Below are positions 11,748 through 22,520 of a stretch of 64,000 nt of DNA, in pieces. Positions within the stretch are counted from its first letter, which is position 1, and each line of letters starts with the position of its first letter. The notes beneath the pieces are model-generated. The model was not told where the DNA came from and ran no database searches. It saw only the letters and a list, made by a program, of their open reading frames with translations. A program made the translations under genes and the position numbers. The DNA lies in the NCBI GenBank assembly GCA_029204225.1, contig CM055110.1, positions 45,470,267-45,534,266 on the forward strand. Reading direction: 5' to 3'. The stretch is from Diphasiastrum complanatum (Eukaryota; Streptophyta; Lycopodiopsida; Lycopodiales; Lycopodiaceae).

Positions 11748-12420
11748 TCAATAAACCATTTTGAAACAATAAACTTGCACATAAAAAAAACTTACACATT
11801 CTTCATCATCTGTTGCAATCAGATCGAAACGATCTATATTGTGACCTCCAATCATAGAGGAATCATCTGTAAATTCCACATGAGATGGATGAGGAAAATC
11901 TAGCTGATCTTGGAAGGCTACAAATTCCTCCTCAATAGGAACCCTAGTCTTTGCTCTTGGACATTTGATAAAGCCTTGCTCAGACAATCATCACCTGTAA
12001 GCAGTCCTTCATCATCATCATAATCAATACCTAGCACAAGTCATCGGTTTCAAAATCAACTATTTCAGAAAACTCATAAATAGTCCCGGACAGTAGACAG
12101 AGGACCTCATCCTCCCGGTAATCAAAGAAACTATAGATATCCGAAGTGGTTATGTATACATCATCATTTATGTAATATTTGGACAACTCAAAAAATGAAT
12201 GAGACTCTAAATCAGAAGTGTGCACCTCCACAAGGGCACTACTACCAACAAAATAATCTTTGAGCTTGTGTGTATCTACATCAACAAAATCACCAACTTT
12301 TTCAGGGGTGTCGATCAAGAAGTGAGTGATATCCGTCTTGGAGGGCTCAAGAATAGAGGGAGAGGGATTTATTAGTTGAGGGGTTGAAGTCTCAACCTCA
12401 TCCGATATTTGAACAATAAA
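11748..12420 (-). pseudogene. Unrecognised acidic reading frames
   Basis: Two minus-strand frames look coding but match nothing I know. The first runs from about 12415 to 12031, starting ISDEVETSTPQLINPSPS and continuing through DTPEKVGDFVDVDTHKLKDY to IYEFSEIVDFETDDLC. The second is 11987-11748 (MSEQGFIKCPRAKTRVPIEE, then many Asp and Glu). They may be parts of one protein separated by a frameshift or a short intron near 12030-11990. Composition is acidic and polar, with no membrane segment or known motif. They lie next to the transposase-like relic on the opposite strand and could belong to the same mobile element. Confidence 0.3.
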
Positions 12421-12866
12421 AAAAACACAAAACCTGTTTAATATTCAACATATCTACATTTTCACTTACATATATTACAAGATGTAGAAATCTTAAACTG
12501 CTCAAAAATGCGAGTGTACATTCTACCCAGATTCTGCTTGTGAAGGGGAAAGGAATGTACAAGGTCACTGAAATGCATAAAAGAAAGTTGACCTTGGGGA
12601 ATGACTTGAATGGATGGTGACTAGATCTCTGAATTTGACATAATGCTCATAGAAAATCTCAGCACTTTGTTGTGCAATATGGAATACATATAGAAAAAGC
12701 GATTTGAAGTACTCTACTTCCTCGGATATTCAAACTCATATAGAAACTTTAACAGGGAACCTTCCCTGTCAAATTGGGAACAAGAAGCCATTGGTGATCT
12801 AAGAAAATCAAATATCAATTCTAATAAACAAAGGGGATGTTGGACAAATGTGGGTGTCCATAGCGT

Positions 12867-13585
12867 GCACAAAATCGATATGTAGGAGAAATAGCAAGTG
12901 TAAAAGGCCAGTATCACTTTTGTTCGCATGCTCTTGGAGAGGGAAAAAGGTCCACGCACAGAAGCGGTATTTGTAAAACTAAAAAAAATATGTATGGCAA
13001 ATAGCAATATGTATGAATGAATATTGCTTCTGTGCGCACAAGGTTTGGTCAATGGAATGGAACGAAGATCATGCACAAAAGCGATATTTGCAAAAATCGA
13101 AAAAAAAAAATGTGAAAAAGAAGATTGGGTTTTGTGCCATTGATAGTTTTCATTCACATATGCGATTCAACGGGCCAACTTGCTACATGACACTGTCTCA
13201 TTGGTTGATCAAACTCGCACGTGCTGGTGACAACTGTTAGCCAATGATTGGGACATGTGCCATCTTCTCGTTGGTTCTCATACGTTCTAAGGACACGTGT
13301 TCACCATTGAGAGCATCCATACGGGACACATGTCGACAGTTAACTAGAGTTTTCACACATCTAAGGACCGTTGACCCACATGTGCGAGCGTCGAGGTTAC
13401 AAGAAGAGGCTTCCTTAGGCCATTTTCACTTTTTTTTTTGTGTTTTCTCCTTGATATCGCTTTCGTGCCTCTGCTACACACCACACTCTTTGCGCACAAA
13501 ACCGATATCAAGCCGTACATATCGCTTCTGTGCGACCTTCAATTCCCTCTTCCCATTCTCCTCCTATCGTGCACAGAAGTGATAT
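12867..13585. repeat. Eight dispersed copies of the 15-base motif GCACARAAGCGATAT
   Basis: Plus-orientation copies: 12867-12881, 12956-12970, 13073-13087, 13494-13508 and 13571-13585. Minus-orientation copies: 13021-13035, 13454-13468 and 13519-13533. Each differs from the consensus by zero to three bases. A weaker ninth copy lies at 12911-12927 (minus). The intervening sequences are unrelated, so this is not a tandem array. The last copy ends 20 bases before the ATG of the histone H3-like relic, so the cluster sits where its promoter would be. Confidence 0.75.
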
Positions 13586-13604
13586 CGCCCTCTTGACTTC
13601 TACC

Positions 13605-14012
13605 ATGGATAGGGTGAAGCAGACCAAGATAGACTTCTTTTCCCCCACTGCCAGACCTATTTCCAGAAGAACTTTGCATCCACCAAGAGGAGGTAGAAGA
13701 GCTAATAGAAGTAGGTGGATTCAATAAGATAGGAAATATCAAAGATCCACCGAGCTTTTGACCTAGAGCCCCATTCTACTGTATCATTAGCCAGATCACT
13801 AGAGAGATCTGGGATCGCATGTTAGGTTTACACCTATGACATTACAGTGCCTTCAAGAGGCTGCTGAGGATTATTAGAGCCTATTTTTTGAGGATTCTTT
13901 TTTTATTTCTATACATGCTAAGCGGGTAAGCATTATGCCAAAGTATTTACAACTTTTGTATAGACAGAGAGATAGGTACTATTGCACCAAGAGATGCTCC
14001 CCTTGATAGGAC
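13605..14012 (+). pseudogene. Histone H3 pseudogene, CENH3-like, no introns
   Basis: The ATG (13605, in ACCATGG) opens MDRVKQTKID, comparable to the MARTKQT start of H3. A short Arg-rich tail runs to RWIQ, then a TAA stop (13725), then DRKYQRSTELL (13728-13760), which matches the alpha-N helix (RKYQKSTELL in H3). A 2-base loss shifts the frame to PRAPF and SQITREIW; PKAPF-like wording here is typical of CENH3. The original frame returns with RFTPMTLQCLQEAAEDY (to 13874), where CENH3 has QEAAEDY and canonical H3 has QEAAEAY. A TAG follows at 13875, then FEDS, IHAKRVSIMPK (13911-13943) and LQLLYRQRD. The tail is short and unlike canonical H3. Plant CENH3 genes have several introns and this copy has none, so a retrocopy is likely. 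It cannot make a full protein as read. Confidence 0.75.
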
Positions 14013-14175
14013 TGATCTTCCTACAAAGAGGCCTCATAAGCAGAAGGCCCCGAGAAAGAGTATGAAGTCTAAAGCTACAGCTCCCAAGAAGGTTAGAAGG
14101 ATGACTCTACAACAATCCTCTGAAGAAACATTAAGTTTTTACTTTAAAGCCTTAGTATTTTTCCTTGTCTTTTAG
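13972..14175 (+). other. Lys-rich open frame following the H3-like fold
   Basis: Just after the H3 core, a shifted frame stays open for about 65 residues: GTIAPRDAPLDRTDLPTKRP, then KQKAPRKSMKSKATAPKKVR. It is very basic. H3 normally ends within about ten residues of this point, so this is either a C-terminal extension of the relic or chance. I cannot assign a function. Confidence 0.3.
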
Positions 14176-14770
14176 ACTGCTGCATATTTTAACTAGTTTT
14201 TGCACAGTCTGCATATTTGAACTGTTTGTCGCATAGTTCCCCATTTTCGTATTTTGATAAAGACGACAGTGGGTCTAAAATGACCCAGGATTTTGTTTCA
14301 GCCAACCTTCGGCTTTTTCGGCTTTTTTGAAACATACTCAGAAGGCCGACACTTCGGGTTAGGCCGACATTCCAGAGTATCCATATGTAAGCTAGGGTGA
14401 GGAGGAACTATCGGCCCGGGCGTGAAGTTTTTCAAACTACCACGATCCATCGTCGCCATACAACGTTAACAAAAACGTACTTAAACGGATGCTTAGCTTA
14501 AACTTAGCTAATCGATCTTGTAATCTAATCCAGCATAATAAATGTATTGGATCATAGACATATACATATACACAAAGAGAATCCTGAACGCCATACCCAG
14601 TGAGGTGCGTATCAGGGAAGAAAGATAGATCTAGTAGTAGCTAGTTTCATTCGTGAGAAGAGAACACCTCTCTCACACCGACGCGCTGATCTGGAAAACA
14701 TATAGCGCTCAAGAAAGAACCTATGTCGAAAAACTCGATTTTGATAATATAGACGGGTACATTTTTTTCT
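14176..14770. other. LTR-like remnant
   Basis: No coding sequence. CACAGTCTGCATATTTGAAC at 14203-14222 recurs almost exactly at 57001-57020 inside a defined Copia LTR, and in weaker form at 16092-16121. This suggests a partial or solo LTR of a related Copia family. Ends and target duplication were not found. Confidence 0.4.
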
Positions 14771-15830
14771 GCTCAATACGCAATCTATAAATGTTGTGAA
14801 AGCTTACCAAAACTCCCATCCATTTCTAGAATATATTTGTAATCATAAAAGAATATGCCACTGCCTGCAAGCTGAATGGGACTTCTTCCCTTATATTGCA
14901 ATTTTTTAATATTTGAGTGAATTACATCCAATATACCTGCAAGTGACTGTGCTGGCTCCCATTCACTTATGGTTGATGGATTTAAATCTGAAAGAAGAGA
15001 AACTTTTAATACTAAAACACTTCTTAAGAGTTTAAATCAAAAAACACAAATGATAGCAGCAAAGTGCATATATTCTGATATACTTGCAGTTACATTTTTT
15101 ATGATCATGAGAATTGACATCTTGTGCTTTTAATTCCGAATGCATATACAACATGTTGTACCAATACATCAGATATAGAGTGACCTCCAAGAGTTGTCTT
15201 AAATTGCTTTCTAGTATGACTTATATGTTGTCTTTGCCCTTTTCTTCTGTCAAAAATGTCCCTTTGATGATGGATGCAACAACACCCATGAATCCTTTGT
15301 ATATTTGCTGGTTCCCACATACCATTTTCATCTTTCTGATTATGAAGAATCATGGATTCAATTGTTGATCTTCGTCTCCTTGCCATTGTTACTACTAGAG
15401 CTTGGGCATCAAAATTTCTCCTGTACGATATTCATATCGTTTTTCAATATAAGAGTTATTTTTTTTTTCAAATGTACAAGCTAAGCCTATGATTTGTGGT
15501 GTGCCAGCTATTATGTTGATAAAGTGGTTTCTTGGGAGAACTCCTAGCCAATTTGCACTTGTGGGAGTGGATTGGGAGGCTTGGCCGTGAGTCATACTAT
15601 TAGTAACAATATAACCATGTTGAAGGCAAAGCTAGTCTAATCCACCCAGCAATTGAACTCTCTTATAGAATGCCCCTCCTAGCCTAGTGTGAGTTTGCAT
15701 GGGAGTGGTAGGTGGTAGATCCTGCCAACACTGTTGGAAATTAAGTCCACAGTTTCCTCCTTGTTGAATACTAATTCTATTTCAAGATTCTTCTTGCACG
15801 TTTATTGATCGTTGATCTAGGGTCAAAGGC
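14770..15830 (-). pseudogene. Unrecognised multi-block coding relic
   Basis: Several minus-strand blocks look like protein but match nothing I know. About 15770-15600 reads GGNCGLNFQQCWQDLPPTTP, then LGGAFYKRVQLLGGLD, then a stop. 15595-15395 reads MTHGQASQSTPTSANWLGVL, then FINIIAGTPQIIGLACTF. 15386-15105 reads MARRRRSTIESMILHNQKDE. About 14980-14770 reads SEWEPAQSLAGILDVIHSNI, then YKGRSPIQLAGSGIFFYDYK. Stops and frame changes separate them, so introns or decay are both possible. The gene type is unknown. Confidence 0.3.
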
Positions 15831-15999
15831 AACCTACTTTGGTTCTATGTCGGCTCATATGATACCTGTAGGAATCACAGAACTTAGATAGCCGAACTAT
15901 TCGAAGGACGACTACATCGAACTTCCGGCTGATCTCCATCCAAAGATCAAAGACTAGGGGTAACCAATCCTATTCTTTTCACATTCAAATGTTAAGTTC

Positions 16000-16870
16000 A
16001 AGTTATTTAAAGATCATTGAAGACCTGGCCATCTTCAACGACTTCAACAAATCATGATTTTGTGCAAGTCTGCAGAAATACACTTTGTTTATAACAGTCT
16101 GCAGAAATGAACTAATTGTTGCACAATTCGCATTTTCCAACTCCCGAAAAATGCGACAATTTTTTGACAGAAACTTCTTTTCAAGTATTTTGAAGAAGCC
16201 TAACCTTTTGTTGACTTTTTTGCGTTTTTCCAAAAATGCGACAAAACAGTCACTTTCACAAATGAACTGTTTTTCAATACCTTCAGGTTAATCACAAATA
16301 TACTAAATGAGAGAAAAATGCGAAGGGTGTCTCCATCTACTTTCGAAGAAATACGAAAAATGCAAAGTATGCGACTAAGATCTATTCTGGAGATATCTGA
16401 CCAAAGTCCACGACAAACTTGAGTATTCCGGCGACTTCGAGTTACTTGACTTATGTACACAGCTGTCGTTATAGTTCAAACACTTATTGAGTACAACGAC
16501 TTACATAGTTAGATGTAAAACATTTATTGTAATAATTACAAGGATGCGGTGGATAAATACATCATCCTCACACATTCTCTGTGATGCTCCGCCAACAGAA
16601 CGAATGATATCGAGTATCCAAGTTACACCTCCATTTTTTTGGCTGTAATGCATTCAGTGTTGTTCAAGCTTTCATTGTAATATAGAAGCAATACGTTCTA
16701 TCATCTGTGTTTAACGTAGATGTATGGTGTTGTGATTTGATTACACTCTTAGTGCTTGTTCACACTTGTTCACTCACTCTGATCAGATCACGAACGTCAA
16801 CGACTCCTTAGTATCTGATCAGACAATGGTTGTCTTTGACATCTGAGGAACTTGCAATACCATATTGCAC
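16000..16870 (+). mobile_element. Copia LTR-like stretch
   Basis: It shares wording with the LTR at 56806-58115: AACAGTCTGCAGAAATGAAC at 16092-16111, runs of AAATGCGACA and TTTTGACAG, and the U5-like GTTGTCTTTGACATCTGAGG near 16830, compared with GTTGTCTCTGACGTCTAA in the other. It lies upstream of a Copia integrase fragment in the same orientation, so it is probably that element's 5' LTR. Precise ends were not established. Confidence 0.45.
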
Positions 16871-17099
16871 TATCACTCTAAGTTTTTGAACTGAACTTCT
16901 CAGTAATACCCATTTGCAATAATACCACACACCATATCTAATCTCTTCGGCGGACTGTACTCATTCATCCATTTGAGTATGAATTAAATTTTTAATATCT
17001 CATTGGTAAGAATGCTTGAGCTATGATTATATCTTTGTATTTACATTCCTTTAGATTGTTCTCGCTTCTAGGAGCCCATAAGTATATTATCGAGGGTAA

Positions 17100-17790
17100 A
17101 CACAATCATGTGTGTAAACTACATCGTATTCAAGAATGATCTATCTATTTCTATTTTGAATGTTCTTCATATACCTCAACTATCTAAGAACCTATTATTA
17201 GTCTCTAAGGTAACTGATGAGGGCTACGCAGTTACTTTTTCTTCTGAATAATGTACAATCTTCGATGAAGATACTACTCTGACTACGTGCACTAGAGTCG
17301 GAAATCTATATGTATTCTCTGACTCAATTGCATTAGCTAGTCTTTCAAATGAAAGTGTAAACGATCAGGCTTTACTATGGCATGGTCGATTTGGACACGT
17401 GAATACAAGGTCACTTTCTTACATGCGTTTTAATAATCTAGTTGATGGGTATTTCCCTCTTTCATTAGATAGGAAATCTTGTTTCTGTGAATCTTGCATC
17501 CATGGCAAACACTCTAGGAGCAAATTTCCTAGAACACATTCTGTCAAAACAAAGCATGCAATAGATCTTGTACATAGCGATCTTTGTGGTCCAATGCCAA
17601 CTCCATTTTTAGGAGATGCACTCTATTTTATCACCTTCATAAATGATTATTCTAGATGGTCTATAGTCATATTTATAGAGCATAAATCTGAAGCCTTTGA
17701 ATGCTTCAAGAGATTCAAGGTCATGGTTGAGACACAAACGTCTTACAAGGTGAAAGCACTCTGAACTGATGATGGTGACGAATACCTCTG
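17100..17790 (+). mobile_element. Copia gag-pre-integrase and integrase fragment
   Basis: The plus strand reads VLHIPQLSKNLLLVSKVTDE (17160-17220), then the integrase zinc-binding part: LLWHGRFGHVNTRSLSYM (His pair) and CFCESCIHGKHSRSKFPRTH (Cys pair). The start of the catalytic core follows, DLVHSDLCGPMPTPFLGD with the first Asp, then FINDYSRWSIVIFIEHKS. A stop near 17761 precedes a degraded TDDGDEYL. Everything downstream (rest of integrase, RT, RNase H) is missing. Stops within it show it is dead. Confidence 0.9.
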
Positions 17791-18197
17791 GCAACTGCCG
17801 CTTTTTGCCAATTCCCATAATTGCTTCTTCCTCTTCCCATTGTACATGGATGTCAAAATCCTCTCATGACTAAGAAACCACTGCCCTGCTTTTCCTTACG
17901 ATCCGCTCCACTCAGCAATTGATGGAGTACTCAGAGAAACTTGGCCAACTTCCTGTCATAGCCACAAATAACCATTTTAGAGTATTTTTTTGTGAATTCT
18001 CTCGGGAATCCACCTACGACAATCGTTTTGATCTTTCCCGAAGCTCCGATCAAAGGAGCTTTGTTGTCTCCTGCCATCCGGGCTACCAATACCCTGTATG
18101 GAGTCCTTTCTCCTGAGATGCTCTGAGTGCTATTTCTTCTGGTGAAAGACGATATCCCATAGCTCCACCGGATCGTGCATACTTGCTACACCTTGTA

Positions 18198-18209
18198 GCT
18201 CTGATATCA
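18198..18209 (-). other. Decayed Copia primer-binding site
   Basis: The reverse complement reads TGATATCAGAGC, one base from the initiator-tRNA-Met site TGGTATCAGAGC. It implies a minus-strand element with its 5' LTR to the right and internal sequence to the left. The sequence to the left (17860-18190) reads partly coding on the minus strand, but I cannot identify it. Confidence 0.45.
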
Positions 18210-18639
18210 AGTTGAAATTTCGATAGAATCTAGTGCAGTATGCAGATCACATCACACAATCACCATAGTCACTCCTCACAAGCTCTCATAGATGGCACAA
18301 CAAAAGTTAATAGATTACAAAGAAACACTGTACATATAGAGTATTCACAAACTGCAAGAAATGGCAGGTGTCCTAAAATTGGCCTACCACCTGTCAAACT
18401 AAGGTCGGGCCCAATATGGCCAAATTCGACCGACAAACTTGGGACATGCCCTACTGTAAATAACTTTGTACAGCAGCTAATCCAAGTAGCCGGCTACGGG
18501 ATCAGTGCCCGATCAATATATCCTAACGGGTCAGTCCCGGTCACAACCATATACAGTAAACCAAATAAACTGTACATTAATTACAATATCACATTTAGAG
18601 CTTATAATAATGAATCAGATCAAAACTGATTTCTAATTG

Positions 18640-19090
18640 ATTGGTCATGAAGGCATCATGATCCGCTTCTTGAATTGGCTAGATCCGACAGTGGCCATTT
18701 GTCTTAGCAGGTTCTTGAATTGATTAATGTGATTCTGCAGAGAATCACCATTCGTCATCTTGAGGGAGTAGAATTTCTTCCTGAGATGTAGCTTGGAAGC
18801 TATATCTCGCACTTCATATAGTGTGCTCAAGATGTCCCAGACTTCTTTCGATGTTTGAGCCTCGGATACATGGCCGATCTGGGTATCTGTGATGTTGAGG
18901 ATGATCAGCGCGAAAGCTTTTCCATCCTTCAGCTCCCATCATGTCGTCCGCTTTGGGTTTCTTTTATGCACCTGTAACAACGTCGTACAATTCTTTTGCC
19001 ATTAGTACAGTTTTCATCTTAAATTTTCACAAATGGTAATTGGCTCCATCAAGCTTGTCCATGATAGGACTGGCTTTCCCTTGGGAATCC
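18640..19090 (-). mobile_element. Copia gag relic
   Basis: The minus strand starts MDSQGKASPIMDKLDGANYH, then LWKFKMKTVLMAKELYDVV (from about 19091), the usual Copia gag N-terminus. After stops it continues LYEVRDIASKLHLRKKFYSL, then KMTNGDSLQNHINQFKNLL (18830-18645), the UBN2-type gag core. It shares LHLRKK and the IDKLDG..YHLWKF wording with the larger element at 48362-53950. No protease or polymerase is attached. Confidence 0.85.
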
Positions 19091-19237
19091 ATGTGGAAGA
19101 GTTAGTCTGAGTGATAGGAGAAACTATCAGTGACTTAAGTATGAAAATCTGATACTGAAAAATATAGAACAGGAAAGCAATCACTCTATCGGCTAGTAGA
19201 GTCTTGTACTGTGGAAGCTTATCAAGCTATGAAAATA

Positions 19238-19249
19238 GCTCTGATACCA
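19238..19249 (-). other. Copia primer-binding site
   Basis: The reverse complement is exactly TGGTATCAGAGC, complementary to the 3' end of initiator tRNA-Met. It lies 147 bases upstream of the gag start at about 19091 and directly follows the sequence ...CCAACA, the expected LTR end. Confidence 0.85.
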
Positions 19250-19992
19250 TGTTGGAGAGAGGGAGATGAACGAGTTGAGAAAAGGTGTCGTATGTTAGAA
19301 ATGAAAAATAAGCTCAAAGAGGTAAGACGAACATGAACGAGACATGAACTCGAACAAGAAATGAACGAGAAACGAACTCGAACAGAAAATGTTCGTGCGC
19401 AGCAAAATGAGCTATATGACTCTTTTCGTAAGCATGACTATGCCTATCAGAATGAACAAAATGGTAGTGATGGGAATCATAGTCATTCTTGATTAAGTAG
19501 CCAAACTTTGATAAATGGATGAAGCTCCAGAAGAATGGTTTGTCGTGAATATTAAGACAAACTATTCGTCGCAAATGATTCGCGAAGAGCTAGACGGTGC
19601 TTGACTGATAATTAGTCGCGAATGATTTGTGAAAGACAAGACCAAATGTTAGTCGTCTATTTTTAGAAAGAACAACTAGAAAAATCAGACAGAATGAATG
19701 ATAGGCATAGCAATATTAACATAGATCTGAACGCAGAACAAAAACTGTATCAAATTAAGTATATCATGTATACATGTCAATAATGTGGTAGAGCACAAGA
19801 CAATAGTGGACGAAACTGCGTGCCCTACAAAGCTTATGCAATCTGTAAAGGAATAAAATCTTATTGTTGACAATCAAGAATCAATGTGCAAGGCATCTAC
19901 TTTGTCTCATTCATCAACTCATCAACTCATTCACTCATTACTCATTAACCTGAATACATAAATGGTATCCAATATATATACATTATATTACA
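19250..19992 (-). mobile_element. Probable 5' LTR of the minus-strand Copia
   Basis: The LTR starts (plus view) TGTTGGAGAG right after the primer-binding site. A plausible far end is CA at 19991-19992, next to a TATA-rich stretch (19972-19990) that would be its promoter. The near end is well supported. The far end is a guess, because no second LTR copy is present to compare. Confidence 0.45.
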
Positions 19993-20209
19993 GGTGTGTA
20001 GATGTGGAAAGTACAGAGTGGATGTGCTGTTTGTAAGAGATCGTGGGTGGCTGCAGTCGTTGTCCAGTCTATTAGCGCAGCTGCATGGGGTGAGCGTGAA
20101 AAGGGTGTGACGTCAGTCAGTGCTAAAGTGATCGTTGGTGATGACAATGCAAAAAGTGTGTCACTCTTACGAGTAGCCTTAGGATTAGATTTACAGGGTG
20201 CCTTTGCTT

Positions 20210-21025
20210 TTAGGGCACTTTGGCATTCTGTAAGATAGTGTCCCCTTTTTGTCTGTCACCATAACATGTGTAAAAACACAATGTCGTGATTCTTTCCCTT
20301 TTTCTTCGTCTGTGCGAATTCGCGTGTAAATATGCAGACTGCGTGACAACGTTAGTAAATATGCAGCATGAATGGAGGCAGATTAAAATGGGATTTAAGG
20401 AGAGTAGAGGGAATAAATCCAACAATAGGATCCTACTCTCCTCGGCCACAAGCACACTACAGAGCTTGTCAATAGAAGGTAAGGAATCTTGTATGGAAAA
20501 ACTTTGTGCTAGATTGGAGAACTCATCTCCAAGACAATTTAGGATGATTTGCACAAGCTGATCATCTTGGATTTTCTTACTTATGATGGAAAGTTCTTTA
20601 TTGAGAGATTTTATCCTCAAGATATTATATTCTTGGGCACTCTCATCACAACCTCTAATGCTTTGTAGAATCTTATTTCTAAGCATAAGCACTCTAGAGG
20701 TGTTCTTGGATTCATAAATCCCTCTCAAGGAGTCCCAAGCCTCCTTGGCCGAGGTACAAGATGCAACTTCTTTAAGAAGTTCATCACTAACATTCATTTT
20801 AAGACAATGTAATGCTAGCCTAGATCTCTTCTTGTACTTCACTAGATCTTGTTCTCCTTGAGGCTCTTCCTCTTCACCAAGAACAAGATCATACAAATCT
20901 TGAAGCACTAGAAGTGACTCCATTCTTACTTTCCAAATTGAATAGTTACTTGAATTCAACATTTCGCTAGCTTCAAGAAGATAGGCTCCAATTGAACCCA
21001 TTTTTACTAGTAACAAGTACAACAA
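20210..21025 (-). mobile_element. Copia gag
   Basis: The minus strand reads MGSIGAYLLEASEMLNSSNY, then SIWKVRMESLLVLQDLYDLV. The gag core follows, with ALHCLKMNVSDELLKEVASC, SAKEAWDSLRGIYESKNTS and LVQIILNCLGDEF. It is open for about 190 residues, then leaves the gag frame after AEESRI. The expected zinc knuckle is only faintly visible (CFYTCYGDRQKGD, about 20290-20240). It is closely related to the gag at 23666-24241. Confidence 0.88.
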
Positions 21026-21567
21026 ATGTATTATTTAAAGGCTCTCCCTTCTCTCTTTCTCAAAATTTAGCCACAAGGCTACTCGCTTGAATCTCACAAA
21101 ACTCTAAACTCAAAAAGACTTGGGAAATAAAATTCTACACACACTACCTCTTGGAAAAACTTGATTTGACTCTTGGAAGGCCTATGCCTCCCTATGGTGT
21201 TTAGAAAGGCTTTAGTCTCTCTCTAGAACTAAAACGTCAACCTCAAAGCTCACTCTCAATGATTTAGAGGTTGATCAAAGATCTAACACCACAAATCAAA
21301 TCTACAATGAGATGATTGGATTTTTACAAAGCAAATCACTAGTTTCACTCTCACAATCTTGTTTGAAGCACAAATATGGAAAAATCACATAGATATGGTG
21401 AAAGTACAATTCCAGCACATGTTGGGAAGTCACTTGAATTTTATACACTCATTTGAACTTCAAATTTTCAAGTAAACTATTGGTTAGAGTTGCCCTCCTT
21501 CAAATTGATTTTAGCACCAATGCTTTGTGCAAAATGAAGAGTTTTGGATCATTATCAAAGCTACTTG

Positions 21568-21579
21568 GCTCTAATACCA
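21568..21579 (-). other. Copia primer-binding site variant
   Basis: The reverse complement reads TGGTATTAGAGC, one base from the initiator-tRNA-Met site. It follows ...TTTCACA, an expected LTR end. It lies about 570 bases upstream of the gag at 21001, rather far, so an insertion or a long leader intervenes. Confidence 0.7.
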
Positions 21580-21962
21580 TGTGAAATTTCAGAGAAAAAG
21601 ACTCAATTTGACCTACAAAAGATCAATAAGACTGATTGGTAAATTGGAATCTTGATCTATATCAAAACTAGCATCCAAATCTAGCTTCTACTTGACAATT
21701 TCTATATATCCAAAAAAGAACAATAAAAAAAAAAAATTAGGTGGGCGAGTAATAATCTCTGATGGCGAAAACTAGACTTTACTCATCGAGCTAATAGAAG
21801 ATGTCGTAGGTCTACCGTTGGCCTTTAGGAAAGTGGCGAGTAAAGAAAATGACAAAACAGTGAAAAAAAACTCTGTAGGCAAGTAATAGCCATGTCAAAA
21901 AAGAGAAAAATAGCAAAGAAATGCAAACATAAAATCCAGTCCTAGGACTGTTTAGCACCATC

Positions 21963-21980
21963 TCCCCGGCAACAGCGCCA
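21963..21980 (-). other. Gypsy-type primer-binding site (tRNA-Asp)
   Basis: The reverse complement, TGGCGCTGTTGCCGGGGA, matches the complement of the plant tRNA-Asp 3' end with one mismatch. This site is typical of the Athila/Tat group of Ty3/Gypsy elements. A run of T precedes it, as is usual. Its LTR should lie to the right (from about 21987, starting TGGTGGACCC in plus view). Little internal sequence remains to the left. Confidence 0.7.
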
Positions 21981-21986
21981 AAAAAA

Positions 21987-22372
21987 TGGTGGACCCTTTC
22001 CGTGCCTCCCTAATCAGTGTGATCAAGAGGGCAAAGAAGGGGTTTTATGGATCTAATCCCAGTGAGTATCGGTGTAGTATCAGGCTTCGATCCAATGGGG
22101 AGAGGGTAAACACGATGATAGGAGTGGGGATCTAGGCTTGCTAAGGTTGGCAATCTTAGCTTCGGATTTGCTTGTGGAATAGCCTAGATTTGTGCGGCAT
22201 TCATCTTTGTTGATTTTTCCTTTTTTGGTCTTTTCTTGGCTTCGTTTATTGGTTCTTACCTAGGCATCCTTTGGCTTAGATCTTCTCCTCAAGAGGTTGG
22301 TCTTCTCAAGGGAGGTGAACGATGAAAGAAATCCTACCTACGGATCTTAATGATCGCTCCATGGTATTCTTA

Positions 22373-22434
<62 letters not shown>

Positions 22435-22520
22435 CTTGAAAGTAAAACTGGAAGAGTAGAAGATGATCAAATACAAAGGAAATGGCTCCATCTTATAGAT
22501 TTGAGAGGTGAGCCCCCTCA
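21987..22520 (-). mobile_element. Probable Gypsy LTR region
   Basis: It lies directly 5' (minus strand) of the tRNA-Asp primer-binding site and has no reading frame of note. It contains a GT/GA microsatellite. The far end is undefined because no partner LTR is visible. Confidence 0.35.
22375..22434. repeat. (GT)20(GA)10 microsatellite
   Basis: A perfect GT run at 22375-22414 passes directly into a GA run at 22415-22434. Confidence 0.97.

Noticed and set aside
12714-13157. 147-residue minus-strand frame
   Set aside because: It is read across the 15-base motif cluster and A-rich runs; its Phe-rich hydrophobic text reflects poly-A/T, with no motif.
13605-13640. QTKIDFF as a PCNA-binding (PIP) motif
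   Set aside because: The spacing fits a PIP box, but the frame is better explained as the start of an H3-type tail (compare MARTKQT), and the reading is broken soon after.
20002-20238. 78-residue plus-strand frame near a Copia LTR
   Set aside because: It overlaps the end of the minus-strand gag region and carries no motif; an LTR boundary explains the sequence better.
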